Shown here one piece after another: positions 46,114 through 55,385 of a stretch of 64,000 nt of DNA; the first letter of the stretch is position 1, and every line of letters begins with the position of its first letter. The DNA is from Pseudarthrobacter defluvii (GTDB lineage: Bacteria; Actinomycetota; Actinomycetes; Actinomycetales; Micrococcaceae). A program made the translations under genes and the position numbers. Under the pieces are notes generated by a model, which saw only the letters and a program-made list of their open reading frames with translations, was not told the origin of the DNA and ran no database searches. The DNA lies in NCBI RefSeq assembly GCF_030323865.1, contig NZ_CP066362.1, positions 2,294,001-2,358,000 on the forward strand, in the 5' to 3' direction.

Positions 46114-46393
46114 GTTCGACATCCTGGGTTGAGCGTGGTGAACCCCCGGCAGGAGCCGAACGTTCCGTTCAGGATGCGAGGACGGCCGCCGTGCCGTCCC
46201 TAAGACGTCACGCCCACCGCGGTACCACCTCACTTACCGGCGCTGGGCGTTCCCTTAGGGAACACCCGCTGCTCCGGCCTCTCATTACTGCTGTGACGGG
46301 CTTACCCGTCCGGTTCTACTGACGCGGCGTGCCTTGGAGGTCGCGGCCGCGGGTTCTTCCGGAAGCTCACCGGTGATTGCCGGGTCATAGCCA
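46114..46393 (-). promoter_or_regulatory. T-box leader of ileS
   Basis: The canonical T-box GGTGGTACCGCGG is at 46229-46217 on the minus strand, followed by a hairpin GGACGGC/GCCGTCC. An ATC triplet (46377-46375) in a short upstream stem region is a good candidate for the isoleucine specifier. There is no terminator hairpin with T-tract before ileS, which fits the translational, short-stem-I T-boxes described for actinobacterial ileS. Binding of uncharged tRNA-Ile would free the ribosome site. Confidence 0.92.
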
Positions 46394-46399
46394 CTTCAG

Positions 46400-46428
46400 A
46401 GTCTACTATCGCGGCAGCTCCAGTGCCA
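46400..46428 (-). promoter_or_regulatory. Candidate promoter of the ileS operon
   Basis: On the minus strand TGGCAC (46428-46423) and TAGACT (46405-46400) are separated by exactly 17 bp. Start near 46393 would give a leader of 280 nt that includes the whole T-box. Confidence 0.45.
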
Positions 46429-46545
46429 TTCAGCACGAGCCCCACCGGTCAGGTCCATGCCGCCCTTCCGAATGAGTGCCGCTCCAAACGACCAGTGTGC
46501 CCTCCCGGGGCTGACGCGGGCCCTCGCATTGCCTAGACTCGCCTC

Positions 46546-47544
46546 ATGGCAGCTTCCGGCCACCCCCCATGGCGGCGGCGTGCAACCACGGCCTGCAGAT
46601 GGCTGTTCATTCCGGTTGCCCTGCCGGTGGCGGCGGTGTCGGTCATTCGCGCCGTCCCGGCCGATTGGCCCCTGCCGGCGGTGCAGCTCGTTGCCTTCAC
46701 GCCTTGGTTCGCGGTGCCGGCGTCAGCAGCCCTGCTTCTTGCCTTCCTGGGACGGAGGCGGTGGCAGCAGGCGGTGGCAGCGGCCTTGCTGGGTTGCCAG
46801 GCGTTCTGGCTTTTCCCACTGGACGTCCGGGAACCTGCTGCGGAGGCTGCCGGGGCCCGGGCGTCCCTGGTCGCCATGAGCATCAACGCGGAGTTGGGCG
46901 GCGCGGACGCCGCCGGAATCGTGGCCCTGGTCCGTGAAGAACGCGTGGAACTGCTGGCCATCGAAGAGTACACGCCACAACTGGCACGACGGCTCACGGC
47001 GGAAGGGCTGGACGGGCTGCTTCCACATCGGGTTGCCCATGCCAGGGATGGCGCCGGCGGCACTGCGATCTACGCCTCGCACAACCTCGAGGATGCCGGT
47101 GTGCTCCCTGGCACCCAGTTCACCATGTCGATGGCACGCCTGGACATGGGCGCCGGGAGCCTGCGGGTGGTGGCTGTCCATACCTTGGCCCCGGTGGGCA
47201 ACGGCCTCCATCAGTGGCGCAGCGACCTGGCCACCGTGGGCAGGGCGGACAACGACTCCGGGCCCCTTTTGCTGGCCGGGGACTTCAACGCCACTTATGA
47301 CCACCGGGAGTTCCGGGCGCTGCTGGCCGGGCAGGGCGGCGGCCGGAGTCTGGTGGACGTTGCCGGTTCGCTGGGAAGCAGGCTGGTGCCCACCTGGCCG
47401 ATGCGCGGCTACAGCCTGCCTGGAATTACGCTCGACCACCTGGTGACCAGCCCCGACATCAGGGGCTCGGGATACTCCGTCCACCGGGTTGCCGACACCG
47501 ACCACGCGGCGGTGGTGGCAACCCTGCACATCCAGGTTCCCTAG
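46546..47544 (+). CDS. Endonuclease/exonuclease/phosphatase-family protein with N-terminal membrane helices
   Basis: 332 residues. Three membrane segments occupy roughly residues 18-36, 42-66 and 72-90. The EEP fold follows: MSINAELGGAD, the metal-binding Glu in LLAIEEYTP, LLAGDFNATYDHREF, LDHLVTSPD and the catalytic DTDHAAVVATL. The catalytic domain probably lies outside the membrane. The substrate may be nucleic acid, a phospholipid or another phosphoester. It is divergent from the ileS leader and stands alone. Confidence 0.9.
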   Translation: MAASGHPPWRRRATTACRWLFIPVALPVAAVSVIRAVPADWPLPAVQLVAFTPWFAVPASAALLLAFLGRRRWQQAVAAALLGCQAFWLFPLDVREPAAEAAGARASLVAMSINAELGGADAAGIVALVREERVELLAIEEYTPQLARRLTAEGLDGLLPHRVAHARDGAGGTAIYASHNLEDAGVLPGTQFTMSMARLDMGAGSLRVVAVHTLAPVGNGLHQWRSDLATVGRADNDSGPLLLAGDFNATYDHREFRALLAGQGGGRSLVDVAGSLGSRLVPTWPMRGYSLPGITLDHLVTSPDIRGSGYSVHRVADTDHAAVVATLHIQVP

Positions 47545-47590
47545 TTCGTTCCGGCGACAGGTCCTCCTGGTCCAGGGTGCCCTGGCCCGC

Positions 47591-48349
47591 TCAGCCCTTC
47601 CGGATGAGTTTGTAGTTGGCGGCCTGCGCCACCGGCCGGATGACGATCTGGTCCAGGTTGACGTGGTGCGGGACGGTGACGGCGTAGCGGACCACATCGG
47701 CCACATCCTCCGCCGTCAGCGGCTTCTCCACGCCCTGGTACACCTTGCCGGCGGCCTGCGGGTCCCCCAGGCGGTTCAGCGCGAACTCCTCGGTCTGCAC
47801 CAGGCCCGGTGCTACCTCGATGACACGGAGGTTGTGCTCGGCTTCCTCCAGGCGCAGTGCTTTGGTCAGGGCGTGCTGGCCGAACTTTGCGGCGTTGTAG
47901 CCGCCGCCGCCCTCGTAAGCGTCCAGGCCCGCGGTGGAGGTCAAGTTCAGCACCGTTCCTTCGCCGGTGGCCCTCAGCATTGGCAGGAAGGCCCGGGTGA
48001 GTTTCATGGTGCCCAGGACGTTGACGCGGTACATCCACTCCCAGTCGGCCGTGCTGGCGTCGCCCACCTTATCGGCGCCGCGGGCGCCTCCGGCGATGTT
48101 GATCAGCGTGTCGATGCCGCCTGCCTCGGTGACCTGGGCGAGGAGCCGGGACACGTCGTCGTCCTCTGCAATGTCTGCGGGAATCGCGATGGCGCCGGTT
48201 TCGCTTTCCAGGGCCGCCAGGCGTTCAGCGCGGCGTGCCACGGCGAAGACCGTCCACCCGTCGGCGCGCAGCGCACGCACTGCCGCCTCCCCGATTCCGC
48301 TGCTCGCGCCGGTTACCAGTGCTGCCTTCTTCTGCAAGTCCTTCGTCAT
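47591..48349 (-). CDS. Short-chain dehydrogenase/reductase
   Basis: 252 residues, classical SDR. The NAD(P)-binding motif is ALVTGASSGIGEAAVRALRA, the structural INIAGGARG matches NNAG, and the catalytic pair is in GGYNAAKFGQHAL (YxxxK) with the Ser in LNLTSTAGL. SDRs of this clade are annotated as serine or malonic-semialdehyde reductases, but the substrate here is unknown. It precedes the EEP gene in convergent orientation. Confidence 0.9.
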   Translation of the reverse strand: MTKDLQKKAALVTGASSGIGEAAVRALRADGWTVFAVARRAERLAALESETGAIAIPADIAEDDDVSRLLAQVTEAGGIDTLINIAGGARGADKVGDASTADWEWMYRVNVLGTMKLTRAFLPMLRATGEGTVLNLTSTAGLDAYEGGGGYNAAKFGQHALTKALRLEEAEHNLRVIEVAPGLVQTEEFALNRLGDPQAAGKVYQGVEKPLTAEDVADVVRYAVTVPHHVNLDQIVIRPVAQAANYKLIRKG

Positions 48350-48367
48350 GGCACCACCCTAGCGGGA

Positions 48368-48739
48368 TCAGCCGGCCGGACGTCCCAGTAGGTAATCAAG
48401 CAGGACCCGCGCATTGTTGGCCTCTGTATTGCGGGCGGCGTAGAGAAGGGTGACGCGGGAGTGCCTGGCAGCCAGTTCCACCAGGGTGTCCACCGCCGGA
48501 TTGGAGTCCAGTTCCAGCCGGTAGCGTTCGGTGAATTCGGCGAACCGCTCGGGGCGGTGGTTGAACTCCTTGCGCAGCTCCGTAGACGGCGCCACGTCCT
48601 TGAGCCAAAGGTCGACGGCGGCACCCTCCTTGGGCATGCCCCGGGGCCAGAGCCGGTCCACCAGGACCCGGGAGCCGTCGTCGTCCGCCGGCGGCTCATA
48701 GATGCGCTTCACTCTGAAGGTGCCTTGAATATCGCCCAT
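48368..48739 (-). CDS. DUF488 family protein
   Basis: 123 residues. FRVKRIYEPPADDDGSRVLV followed by DRLWPRGMPKEGA is the DUF488 signature, and LLYAARNTEANNARVLLDYL closes it. The start is ATG 48739; an ATG three codons upstream (48748) is an alternative. Role unknown; it starts divergently from valS, about 80 bp away. Confidence 0.9.
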   Translation of the reverse strand: MGDIQGTFRVKRIYEPPADDDGSRVLVDRLWPRGMPKEGAAVDLWLKDVAPSTELRKEFNHRPERFAEFTERYRLELDSNPAVDTLVELAARHSRVTLLYAARNTEANNARVLLDYLLGRPAG

Positions 48740-48820
48740 AGGGCGCATGCTACCCGCGCCCGCGCGCCGGCGGGTCCAACGGGTTGGGTGGGATGCAAGC
48801 GGGCATGAAAGAATTACCCA

Positions 48821-51442
48821 ATGGCTGAAGACACGCAGGGTACAGACACGCCCACCACCGCCCCCATCAACGTTCCGGACAAGCCGGCCCTCGAAGGCCT
48901 CGAAGCCGCGCTCACCCAGCGCTGGCTGTCCGAAGGAACCTACAAATTCAACTCCGACACCACCCGGGAGCAGGTCTACTCGATCGACACTCCCCCGCCC
49001 ACCGCGTCGGGGTCCCTGCACGTGGGGCACATGTTCTCCTTCACCCAGACGGACGTCCAGGCACGCTACATGCGCATGACCGGAAAGAACGTCTTCTACC
49101 CGATGGGCTGGGACGACAACGGCCTGCCCACCGAACGCCGCGTCCAGAACTACTACGGCGTCCGCTGCGATCCCGCCATCCCCTACAACGCCGACTACCG
49201 GCCCCCGGCACAGCCCGCCAAGAACCAGCGCGATTTCGATGTTGTGTCACGCCAGAACTTCATCGAGCTGTGCGAGGAACTGGCTGTGGAGGACGAGAAA
49301 GTCTTCGAAAACCTGTTCCAGACCCTGGGCCTGTCCGTGGACTGGGACCTGACCTACCGCACTATCGATGACACCTCCAGGGCAGTGTCCCAGCGCGCCT
49401 TCCTGGCCAACCTGGCCGCTGGCGACGCCTACATGGCCGAAGCGCCGACGCTGTGGGATGTCACCTTCCGCACGGCCGTCGCGCAGGCTGAGCTGGAGGA
49501 CCGCGAAGTCCCCGGCGCCTACTACCGCTACCCCTTCTTCACCGAAGACGGCGACAAGGTCTTCATCGAAACCACCCGCCCGGAGCTGCTGGCTGCCTGC
49601 GCAGCCCTCGTAGCAAACCCCGACGACGAGCGGTACCAGCCGCTGTTCGGCAAGACGGTGAAGTCTCCGCTCTTCGACGTCGAGCTCGAGGTCAAGGCCC
49701 ACCCGCTGGCCAAAGCGGACAAGGGTTCCGGCATCGCCATGGTGTGCACCTTCGGTGACCTGACCGACGTCACCTGGTGGCGTGAACTGCAGCTTCCCAC
49801 CCGCCCCATCATGGGCCGTGACGGCCGCATCATCGCCGAAAACCCTGAGTGGATCACCAGCGAAGCCGGCAAGCAGGCGTACGCGGCCATCGCCGGCAAG
49901 ACTGCCTTCTCTGCGAAGGAGGCCGTCGTGGAACTGCTCAAGGAAGCGGACCTGCTGGACGGCGAACCGAAGAAGATCACCCACCCGGTGAACTTCTTCG
50001 AGAAGGGCGACAAGCCCCTGGAAGTGGTTACGTCCCGCCAGTGGTACATCCGCAACGGCGGCCGCGACGAGGACCGCCGCGAACGCCTCATCGGCCGAGG
50101 CAAGGAAATCGACTTCCACCCGTCCTTCATGCGCTCCCGCTACGAGAACTGGATCGCCGGCTTGAACGGTGACTGGCTGGTTTCCCGCCAGCGGTTCTTC
50201 GGCGTGCCCATCCCCGTCTGGTACCCGCTCGATGCACAGGGCAACCCGGACTACGACAACCCCATCCTGCCCTCGGACGAGCTGCTGCCCGTGGACCCCG
50301 CGGCCGACGCCGCCCCGGGCTTCGACGAGGCACAGCGCGACCAGCCCAACGGCTTCACGGGCGACGCCGACGTCCTGGACACGTGGGCAACGTCCTCGCT
50401 GACGCCGCAGATCGTGGGCGGCTGGAGCCGGGATGAGGACCTGTTCGCCAAGGTCTACCCGTTCGATCTTCGCCCGCAGGGCCACGACATCATCCGCACC
50501 TGGCTGTTCTCCTCCGTGGTCCGCGCCGACGCGCTCCAGGACTGTGCCCCCTGGAAGCACGCCGCCATTTCCGGCTGGATCCTGGACCCGGACCGCAAGA
50601 AGATGTCCAAGTCCAAGGGCAACGTGGTGGTACCCACCGATGTCCTGAACGAATACGGCTCGGATGCTGTCCGCTACTGGGCTGCCTCGGCGCGGCTCGG
50701 TGCAGACACCGCTTATGAGATCGCGCAGATGAAGATCGGCCGCCGCTTGGCCATCAAGCTGCTGAACGCCTCCAAGTTCGTGCTGAACCTCGGCGCCACG
50801 GAGAACTCCGTGCTCGCCGGGGACCTCTCCGTCCTGACCAATCCCTTGGACCGGGCACTGCTGGCCCAGCTGGCCGACGTCGTGGCACAGTCCACCAAGG
50901 CGTTCGACAACTACGACTACGCACGCGCCCTGCAGCTCACGGAGTCCTTCTTCTGGCAGTTCACTGACGACTACGTGGAGCTGATCAAGGACCGCGCCTA
51001 CGGAGCTGCCGGCGAGGAGGAACAGGCGTCGGTTCTCGCTGCGCTGGCTACCACCCTGGATACGCTGCTGCGGCTCTTCGCCCCGTTCCTTCCGTTCGCC
51101 ACGGAGGAAGTGTGGAGCTGGTGGCGCACCGGATCCGTGCACCGCGCCGAATGGCCGGCTGCGCTGGAGATCCCGGGCGGGGACACCACCATGCTGGCAA
51201 CGGTTGGTGTGGCCCTGAGCGGTGTCCGGAAAGCCAAGTCCGAGGCCAAGGTCAAGCAGCGCACCGAAGTGCTGTCTGCCACCATCACCGCCCCTGGGGC
51301 GCTGGCGGCACAGCTGCAGGCCGGGCTGGCTGACTTGAAAGCGGCGTCGAACGCCCGGGAGATCACTGTTGCAGTGGGCGACGGTGACCTTGCCGTGACC
51401 GACGTTGCCCTGGCGCCGAGCGACGAGCCCGCCAAGGCCTGA
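48821..51442 (+). CDS. valS: Valyl-tRNA synthetase
   Basis: 873 residues. HIGH motif PTASGSLHVGHMFSFTQTD, KMSKS motif DPDRKKMSKSKGNVV, the CP1 editing domain with RPELLAACAALVANPDDERY, and a C-terminal coiled coil region (VRKAKSEAKVKQRTEVLSA). It charges tRNA-Val in the cytoplasm and edits threonine. No T-box is present upstream, in contrast to ileS. A terminator follows. Confidence 0.97.
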   Translation: MAEDTQGTDTPTTAPINVPDKPALEGLEAALTQRWLSEGTYKFNSDTTREQVYSIDTPPPTASGSLHVGHMFSFTQTDVQARYMRMTGKNVFYPMGWDDNGLPTERRVQNYYGVRCDPAIPYNADYRPPAQPAKNQRDFDVVSRQNFIELCEELAVEDEKVFENLFQTLGLSVDWDLTYRTIDDTSRAVSQRAFLANLAAGDAYMAEAPTLWDVTFRTAVAQAELEDREVPGAYYRYPFFTEDGDKVFIETTRPELLAACAALVANPDDERYQPLFGKTVKSPLFDVELEVKAHPLAKADKGSGIAMVCTFGDLTDVTWWRELQLPTRPIMGRDGRIIAENPEWITSEAGKQAYAAIAGKTAFSAKEAVVELLKEADLLDGEPKKITHPVNFFEKGDKPLEVVTSRQWYIRNGGRDEDRRERLIGRGKEIDFHPSFMRSRYENWIAGLNGDWLVSRQRFFGVPIPVWYPLDAQGNPDYDNPILPSDELLPVDPAADAAPGFDEAQRDQPNGFTGDADVLDTWATSSLTPQIVGGWSRDEDLFAKVYPFDLRPQGHDIIRTWLFSSVVRADALQDCAPWKHAAISGWILDPDRKKMSKSKGNVVVPTDVLNEYGSDAVRYWAASARLGADTAYEIAQMKIGRRLAIKLLNASKFVLNLGATENSVLAGDLSVLTNPLDRALLAQLADVVAQSTKAFDNYDYARALQLTESFFWQFTDDYVELIKDRAYGAAGEEEQASVLAALATTLDTLLRLFAPFLPFATEEVWSWWRTGSVHRAEWPAALEIPGGDTTMLATVGVALSGVRKAKSEAKVKQRTEVLSATITAPGALAAQLQAGLADLKAASNAREITVAVGDGDLAVTDVALAPSDEPAKA

Positions 51443-51472
51443 TACCGGACGCACCTGGTTCCAGACACAGGG

Positions 51473-51508
51473 GAAGCCCCATCAGCGTTTTGCCGTTGGT
51501 GGGGCTTC
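51473..51508 (+). terminator. valS terminator
   Basis: GAAGCCCCA (51473-51481) pairs with TGGGGCTTC (51500-51508), with further partial pairing in the loop and a short T-run (TTTTG) inside it; located 31 bp after the valS stop. Confidence 0.65.
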
Positions 51509-51708
51509 GACTGTTTCGGCCATCTGGTGACGTGCTCTAATGGTCTGGCAGGTTCCGCTGATCTCCAGGTCTTACTACCCCGTCACTGGTAGCTTGCAGC
51601 GACTTTGCCGATGGCTGCGTCGACTGCATATCACTGAATCTTTGGCTCCTGCGTCCCCTTCTTTCGAAGTGGTAAGCACTATTTTTCTCCCGGCCCGGTC
51701 CACGTGCA
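51509..51708. other. Unexplained 200-bp stretch after valS
   Basis: The stretch is visibly less GC-rich than its surroundings, with runs such as TATTTTTCTCC and ATATCACTGAATC. A 65-codon open frame on the plus strand from 51540 is not recognised and runs into the following hairpin. It is bounded by terminators on both sides. It may be a degraded gene, an RNA gene or neutral sequence. Confidence 0.35.
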
Positions 51709-51756
51709 AGGGCCCCGGGAAAACTACAATTTGGTAGTTTTCCCGGGGCCCTTGGC
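51709..51756. terminator. 21-bp bidirectional terminator
   Basis: Perfect 21-bp stem, arms 51709-51729 and 51736-51756, loop AATTTG. Each arm contains a run GGGCCCCGGG and AAAAC/GTTTT, so T-rich segments appear on both strands within the stem. It closes the DsbA-like gene on the minus strand. Confidence 0.85.
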
Positions 51757-51799
51757 GTCCCGGTTCTGCGGCCCGGGGCTGGTCAGCCTGTTTTGGATG

Positions 51800-52414
51800 T
51801 CAGTGGAATTCCGGGCTCTCGGTGCGGCTGCGCTTCAGCTCGAAGAAGTGCGGGTAGGCGGCGATCGTGGTGGTGGCGTCCCAGATCCGCCCGGCTTCCT
51901 CGCCCCGCGGAATGCGGGTGAGGACAGGACCAAAAAAGGCGGTTCCGTTGAAGGCCACCACAGGGGTGCCGACATCCTGGCCCACGAGCGAAATGCCTTC
52001 CTCATGGCTGGCCCGGAGCTGCTGGTCGTAGGCGTCAGAGTTGGCAGCGTCAGCCAGGTCGGCGGGGAGGCCGCAGTCGGCAAGGGCCTTGGTGATGACC
52101 GCCGACCGGTCCTTTTCACCCTGGTTGTGGATCAGGGTGCCCATGGCGTCATAGAGCGGTTTGATGAACTGTGGGCCGTGTTCTTCCCTGGCGGCGATGA
52201 TCACGCGAACCATGCCCCAGGCGTTGTCCATGGATTCGCGGTAGCCGGGATCCAGGTCGCGTCCCTCGTTCAGGACGGCAAGGCTCATCACGTGCCACTC
52301 GGTCTCGATGTCGCGAACGCTTTCCACCTCGCCGATCCAGCGGGAGGTCACCCAGGCAAACGGGCACAGGGGGTCGAACCAGAAATCGGCTTTGTTCTTG
52401 GCAGGTGAAGTCAT
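51800..52414 (-). CDS. DsbA-family oxidoreductase, Rv2466c-like (mycothiol-dependent type) with CPFA motif
   Basis: 204 residues, thioredoxin-like fold with helical insertion. It resembles Mycobacterium tuberculosis Rv2466c along its length: ADFWFDPLCPFAWVTSRW, EWHVMSLAVLNEGRDLDPGY, AMGTLIHNQG, VGTPVVAFNGTAFFGPVL and ELKRSRTE. Rv2466c is a mycothiol-dependent reductase with a CPWC site. Here the site is C17-P-F-A20, so the resolving cysteine is missing and only a monothiol mechanism is possible. No signal peptide, so it is cytoplasmic. It lies 14 bp after clpX and may share its transcript. Confidence 0.9.
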   Translation of the reverse strand: MTSPAKNKADFWFDPLCPFAWVTSRWIGEVESVRDIETEWHVMSLAVLNEGRDLDPGYRESMDNAWGMVRVIIAAREEHGPQFIKPLYDAMGTLIHNQGEKDRSAVITKALADCGLPADLADAANSDAYDQQLRASHEEGISLVGQDVGTPVVAFNGTAFFGPVLTRIPRGEEAGRIWDATTTIAAYPHFFELKRSRTESPEFH

Positions 52415-52428
52415 GAAGGTCCTCTCGG

Positions 52429-53709
52429 TCAGGCAGACTTACGGCGCTTGGCCACGTGCGGAATCATGGTGGGTTCGGCTCCCCGCAGGACCACGTCTTC
52501 GGTGATCACGACGCTGGCAACGTCCTCGCGGCTGGGAAGATCGAACATCACGGGAAGCAGGACCTCTTCGAGGATCGCGCGCAGGCCGCGGGCACCGGTG
52601 CCGCGCTCCAGGGCCTGGTCCGCGATGGCTTCCAGGGCGGTGTCATCAAAGACCAGTTCCACGCCGTCGATCTGGAACATCTTCTGGTACTGCTTCACCA
52701 GGGCGTTCTTGGGCGTGGAAAGGATCTGGATCAGGGCGTCCCGGTCCAGGTTGGACACCGTGGTGATCACGGGGAGCCTGCCGATGAATTCGGGGATCAG
52801 TCCGAATTTCAGCAGATCCTCCGGCATGACCTCGCCGTAGGAGTCCACCTTCTTGCTGGCCTCGTTGAGCGGGGCACCGAAACCGATGCCCTTGCGGCCG
52901 GACCGGGACCCGATGATCTCCTCCAGGCCTGCAAAGGCGCCGGCAACGATGAACAGGACGTTGGTGGTGTCGATCTGGATGAATTCCTGGTGCGGGTGTT
53001 TACGCCCGCCCTGCGGCGGCACGGAAGCCACTGTGCCCTCCAGGATCTTCAGGAGCGCCTGCTGCACACCCTCACCCGAGACGTCACGGGTGATGGAGGG
53101 GTTCTCGCTCTTGCGCGAGATCTTGTCAATCTCGTCGATGTAGATGATGCCCTGCTCGGCCTTCTTGACGTCGTAGTCCGCGGCCTGGATGAGTTTGAGG
53201 AGGATGTTCTCCACATCCTCACCCACGTAGCCGGCCTCGGTGAGGGCAGTGGCATCCGCCACTGCGAAGGGAACGTTCAGGCGCCGGGCAAGGGTTTGGG
53301 CGAGGTACGTCTTACCGCAGCCGGTGGGGCCGATCAGGAGGATGTTGGACTTGGCGATTTCGACGTCGTCGTGGTGCCCGCCCTCCCCCAGGCTCCCGGA
53401 CTTGGGCGCATGGCCTGCCTGGATTCGCTTGTAGTGGTTGTAGACCGCGACGGCGAGGGACCGCTTGGCAGGCTCCTGGCCGATGACGTATTCCTGGAGA
53501 AAGTCAAAGATTTCACGCGGCTTGGGCAATTCGAAGCTGCCCAGATCGGCGACCTCCGCCAACTCCTCTTCGATGATTTCGTTGCACAACTCGATGCATT
53601 CATCGCAGATGTAAACACCGGGCCCGGCTATGAGCTTGCGCACCTGCTTCTGGCTCTTTCCACAGAAAGAGCACTTCAGCAGATCCGTGCTCTCGCCAAT
53701 CCGAGCCAT
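52429..53709 (-). CDS. clpX: ATP-dependent Clp protease ATP-binding subunit ClpX
   Basis: 426 residues. The N-terminal C4 zinc domain is [15 protein letters not shown] with CDECIELC, which binds substrates and adaptors. The AAA+ core has Walker [21 protein letters not shown], Walker [16 protein letters not shown], the [11 protein letters not shown] pore region and the arginine-bearing [15 protein letters not shown]. ClpX unfolds proteins and feeds them into the ClpP1P2 chamber. A strong terminator separates it from clpP1P2, so it has its own promoter in the 174-bp gap. Confidence 0.98.
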   Translation of the reverse strand: MARIGESTDLLKCSFCGKSQKQVRKLIAGPGVYICDECIELCNEIIEEELAEVADLGSFELPKPREIFDFLQEYVIGQEPAKRSLAVAVYNHYKRIQAGHAPKSGSLGEGGHHDDVEIAKSNILLIGPTGCGKTYLAQTLARRLNVPFAVADATALTEAGYVGEDVENILLKLIQAADYDVKKAEQGIIYIDEIDKISRKSENPSITRDVSGEGVQQALLKILEGTVASVPPQGGRKHPHQEFIQIDTTNVLFIVAGAFAGLEEIIGSRSGRKGIGFGAPLNEASKKVDSYGEVMPEDLLKFGLIPEFIGRLPVITTVSNLDRDALIQILSTPKNALVKQYQKMFQIDGVELVFDDTALEAIADQALERGTGARGLRAILEEVLLPVMFDLPSREDVASVVITEDVVLRGAEPTMIPHVAKRRKSA

Positions 53710-53838
53710 ATGTGAACCCCTTAGTATCCTGCTGCCAGGCAGCCCTGCACCGTTGCTGAAATCTTCCGGACCAGCGCGGACCGGATTGTGACACCATCCA
53801 CTCTAGGTCACATTCGGCCCCAAGGGTGGAAAGAAAAG

Positions 53839-53872
53839 GCCGGTGCGGCCAAATGAACTGGGCCGCACCGGC
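53839..53872 (-). terminator. Terminator of the clpP1-clpP2 transcript
   Basis: GCCGGTGCGGCC (53839-53850) with GGCCGCACCGGC (53861-53872), 12 bp, loop of 10 nt, followed on the minus strand by CTTTTCTTT. It lies 12 nt after the clpP2 stop. Confidence 0.88.
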
Positions 53873-53883
53873 TTTCCGTACTG

Positions 53884-54543
53884 CTACCTCGTGATCGCCT
53901 GGGGTTTGATCTTGCGTGAATCAAGCACCTGGTCGATGAGGCCGTATGCCTGGGCCTCGTCTGCGGTGAGAATCTTGTCGCGCTCGATGTCGTTGTTGAC
54001 CTGCTCCGACGTGCGGCCGGAGTGCTGCGCCAGGGTGTCCTCGAGCCAGGAGCGCATGCGCATGACCTCTGCCGCCTGGATCTCCAGGTCGGAGGCCTGG
54101 CCGCCCTGGCCGCCGGACAGTGCCGGCTGGTGGATCAGGACGCGGGCGTTGGGCAGGGCAAGCCGCTTGCCGGGGGTACCGGCCGCCAACAGGACCGCAG
54201 CCGCACTGGCAGCCTGGCCCAGGCAAACGGTCTGGATCTCGGGGCGGATGTACTGCATGGTGTCGTAGATGGCCGTCATGGCCGTGAACGAGCCACCCGG
54301 CGAGTTGATGTAGATGGTGATGTCGCGGTCCGGGTCCGTGGACTCCAGGACCAGCAGCTGCGCCATGATGTCGTCAGCGGAAGCGTCGTCCACCTGCACG
54401 CCGAGGAAGATGATGCGGTCCTCGAAGAGTTTGGTGTACGGGTCCTGGCGCTTGAAACCGTAAGGGGTGCGTTCCTCGAACTGCGGCAGTACGTAGCGGC
54501 TGGACGGAAGATTGCCGGCTGACCACCCGAAGTTGTAGTTCAT
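53884..54543 (-). CDS. clpP2: ATP-dependent Clp protease proteolytic subunit ClpP2
   Basis: 219 residues. Catalytic triad visible: Ser in [16 protein letters not shown], His in [15 protein letters not shown], Asp in [14 protein letters not shown]. Actinobacteria need two ClpP proteins that form a mixed ClpP1P2 barrel; this one has the ClpP2-type [20 protein letters not shown] start. The ATG at 54543 is the obvious start; upstream extension would enter the intergenic gap. It follows clpP1 by 37 bp. Confidence 0.96.
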   Translation of the reverse strand: MNYNFGWSAGNLPSSRYVLPQFEERTPYGFKRQDPYTKLFEDRIIFLGVQVDDASADDIMAQLLVLESTDPDRDITIYINSPGGSFTAMTAIYDTMQYIRPEIQTVCLGQAASAAAVLLAAGTPGKRLALPNARVLIHQPALSGGQGGQASDLEIQAAEVMRMRSWLEDTLAQHSGRTSEQVNNDIERDKILTADEAQAYGLIDQVLDSRKIKPQAITR

Positions 54544-54580
54544 TGTGTTTGCTCCTGATCGAAGGGGTTCTGGATGCCGG

Positions 54581-55231
54581 TTAGCTCTGGGAGTCGGATT
54601 CGCCGGAGGAACCGTTGGACGTTCCACCGCCGCCTGACACGGAGCCGGCGTGCGCGGCGATCTTGTCGAAGAAACCATATTCGAGGGCCTCTGCGGCAGT
54701 GAACCACTTGTCGCGGTCGTTGTCCTTGAGGATGGTTTCCACGGTCTGGCCGGTCTGTTCAGCGGTCAGTTCCGCCATGACCTTCTTCATGTGCAGGATG
54801 AGTTCGGCCTGGATCTTGATGTCGGACGCGGTGCCGCCGATGCCGCCGGACGGCTGGTGCATCAGCACGCGGGCGTTGGGGGTGGCGTAGCGCTTGCCCT
54901 TGGTGCCCGAGGAAAGCAGGAACTGGCCCATGGACGCGGCCAGGCCGGTGGCGACGGTGACGACGTCGTTGGGGATGAACTGCATGGTGTCATAGATGGC
55001 CATGCCTGCCGTGACGGAGCCGCCGGGCGAGTTGATGTAGAGGTAGATGTCCTTTTCCGGGTTCTCGGCCGAGAGAAGGAGCAGCTGCGAGCAGATCGCG
55101 TTGGCGTTGTCGTCACGCACCTCCGAGCCCAGCCAGATGATCCGCTCCTTGAGAAGGCGGTTGTAAATGTAGTTGTCCTGGGCTGCAGGATCGACGGTCG
55201 CCATCCGGGGGGCCTCTGAGTGCTGTGACAT
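54581..55231 (-). CDS. clpP1: ATP-dependent Clp protease proteolytic subunit ClpP1
   Basis: 216 residues. Catalytic Ser in [15 protein letters not shown], His in [12 protein letters not shown], Asp in [16 protein letters not shown]. The C-terminus carries a Gly/Ser-rich tail ([16 protein letters not shown]). First gene of the clpP1-clpP2 operon; GAGAGG lies 9 nt before the ATG, and a candidate ClgR box sits about 100 bp upstream. Confidence 0.96.
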   Translation of the reverse strand: MSQHSEAPRMATVDPAAQDNYIYNRLLKERIIWLGSEVRDDNANAICSQLLLLSAENPEKDIYLYINSPGGSVTAGMAIYDTMQFIPNDVVTVATGLAASMGQFLLSSGTKGKRYATPNARVLMHQPSGGIGGTASDIKIQAELILHMKKVMAELTAEQTGQTVETILKDNDRDKWFTAAEALEYGFFDKIAAHAGSVSGGGGTSNGSSGESDSQS

Positions 55232-55327
55232 GTTTACTTACCTCTCACTGGTGACGGTGACATCACTGAAAATCACTACTTGGACACTAACCGGTTTCAC
55301 CGGTCTTTTGTTCGCGCACCGAGGGCT

Positions 55328-55344
55328 GTTCGCTGACGGCGCAC
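55328..55344. promoter_or_regulatory. Candidate ClgR-type operator upstream of clpP1
   Basis: GTTCGC-N5-GCGCAC (55328-55344) is an inverted repeat with five of six positions matched, containing the CGC-N5-GCG core that I associate with ClgR sites of actinobacterial clp promoters. It lies 97 bp upstream of the clpP1 start. A TAGTGT downstream could be the -10. Confidence 0.4.
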
Positions 55345-55385
55345 GATCGTCGAATCCGCGGCAGGTTGTTACAGCTTCAACGCGA

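Noticed and set aside
46130..46190. LexA/SOS box in the ileS leader (GAAC and GTTC half-sites)
   Set aside because: The half-sites are separated by 5 rather than 4 bases and lie within the T-box RNA downstream of the promoter.
49247..51454. 735-codon open frame antisense to valS
   Set aside because: valS has all family motifs; the antisense frame is a GC-bias shadow without motifs.
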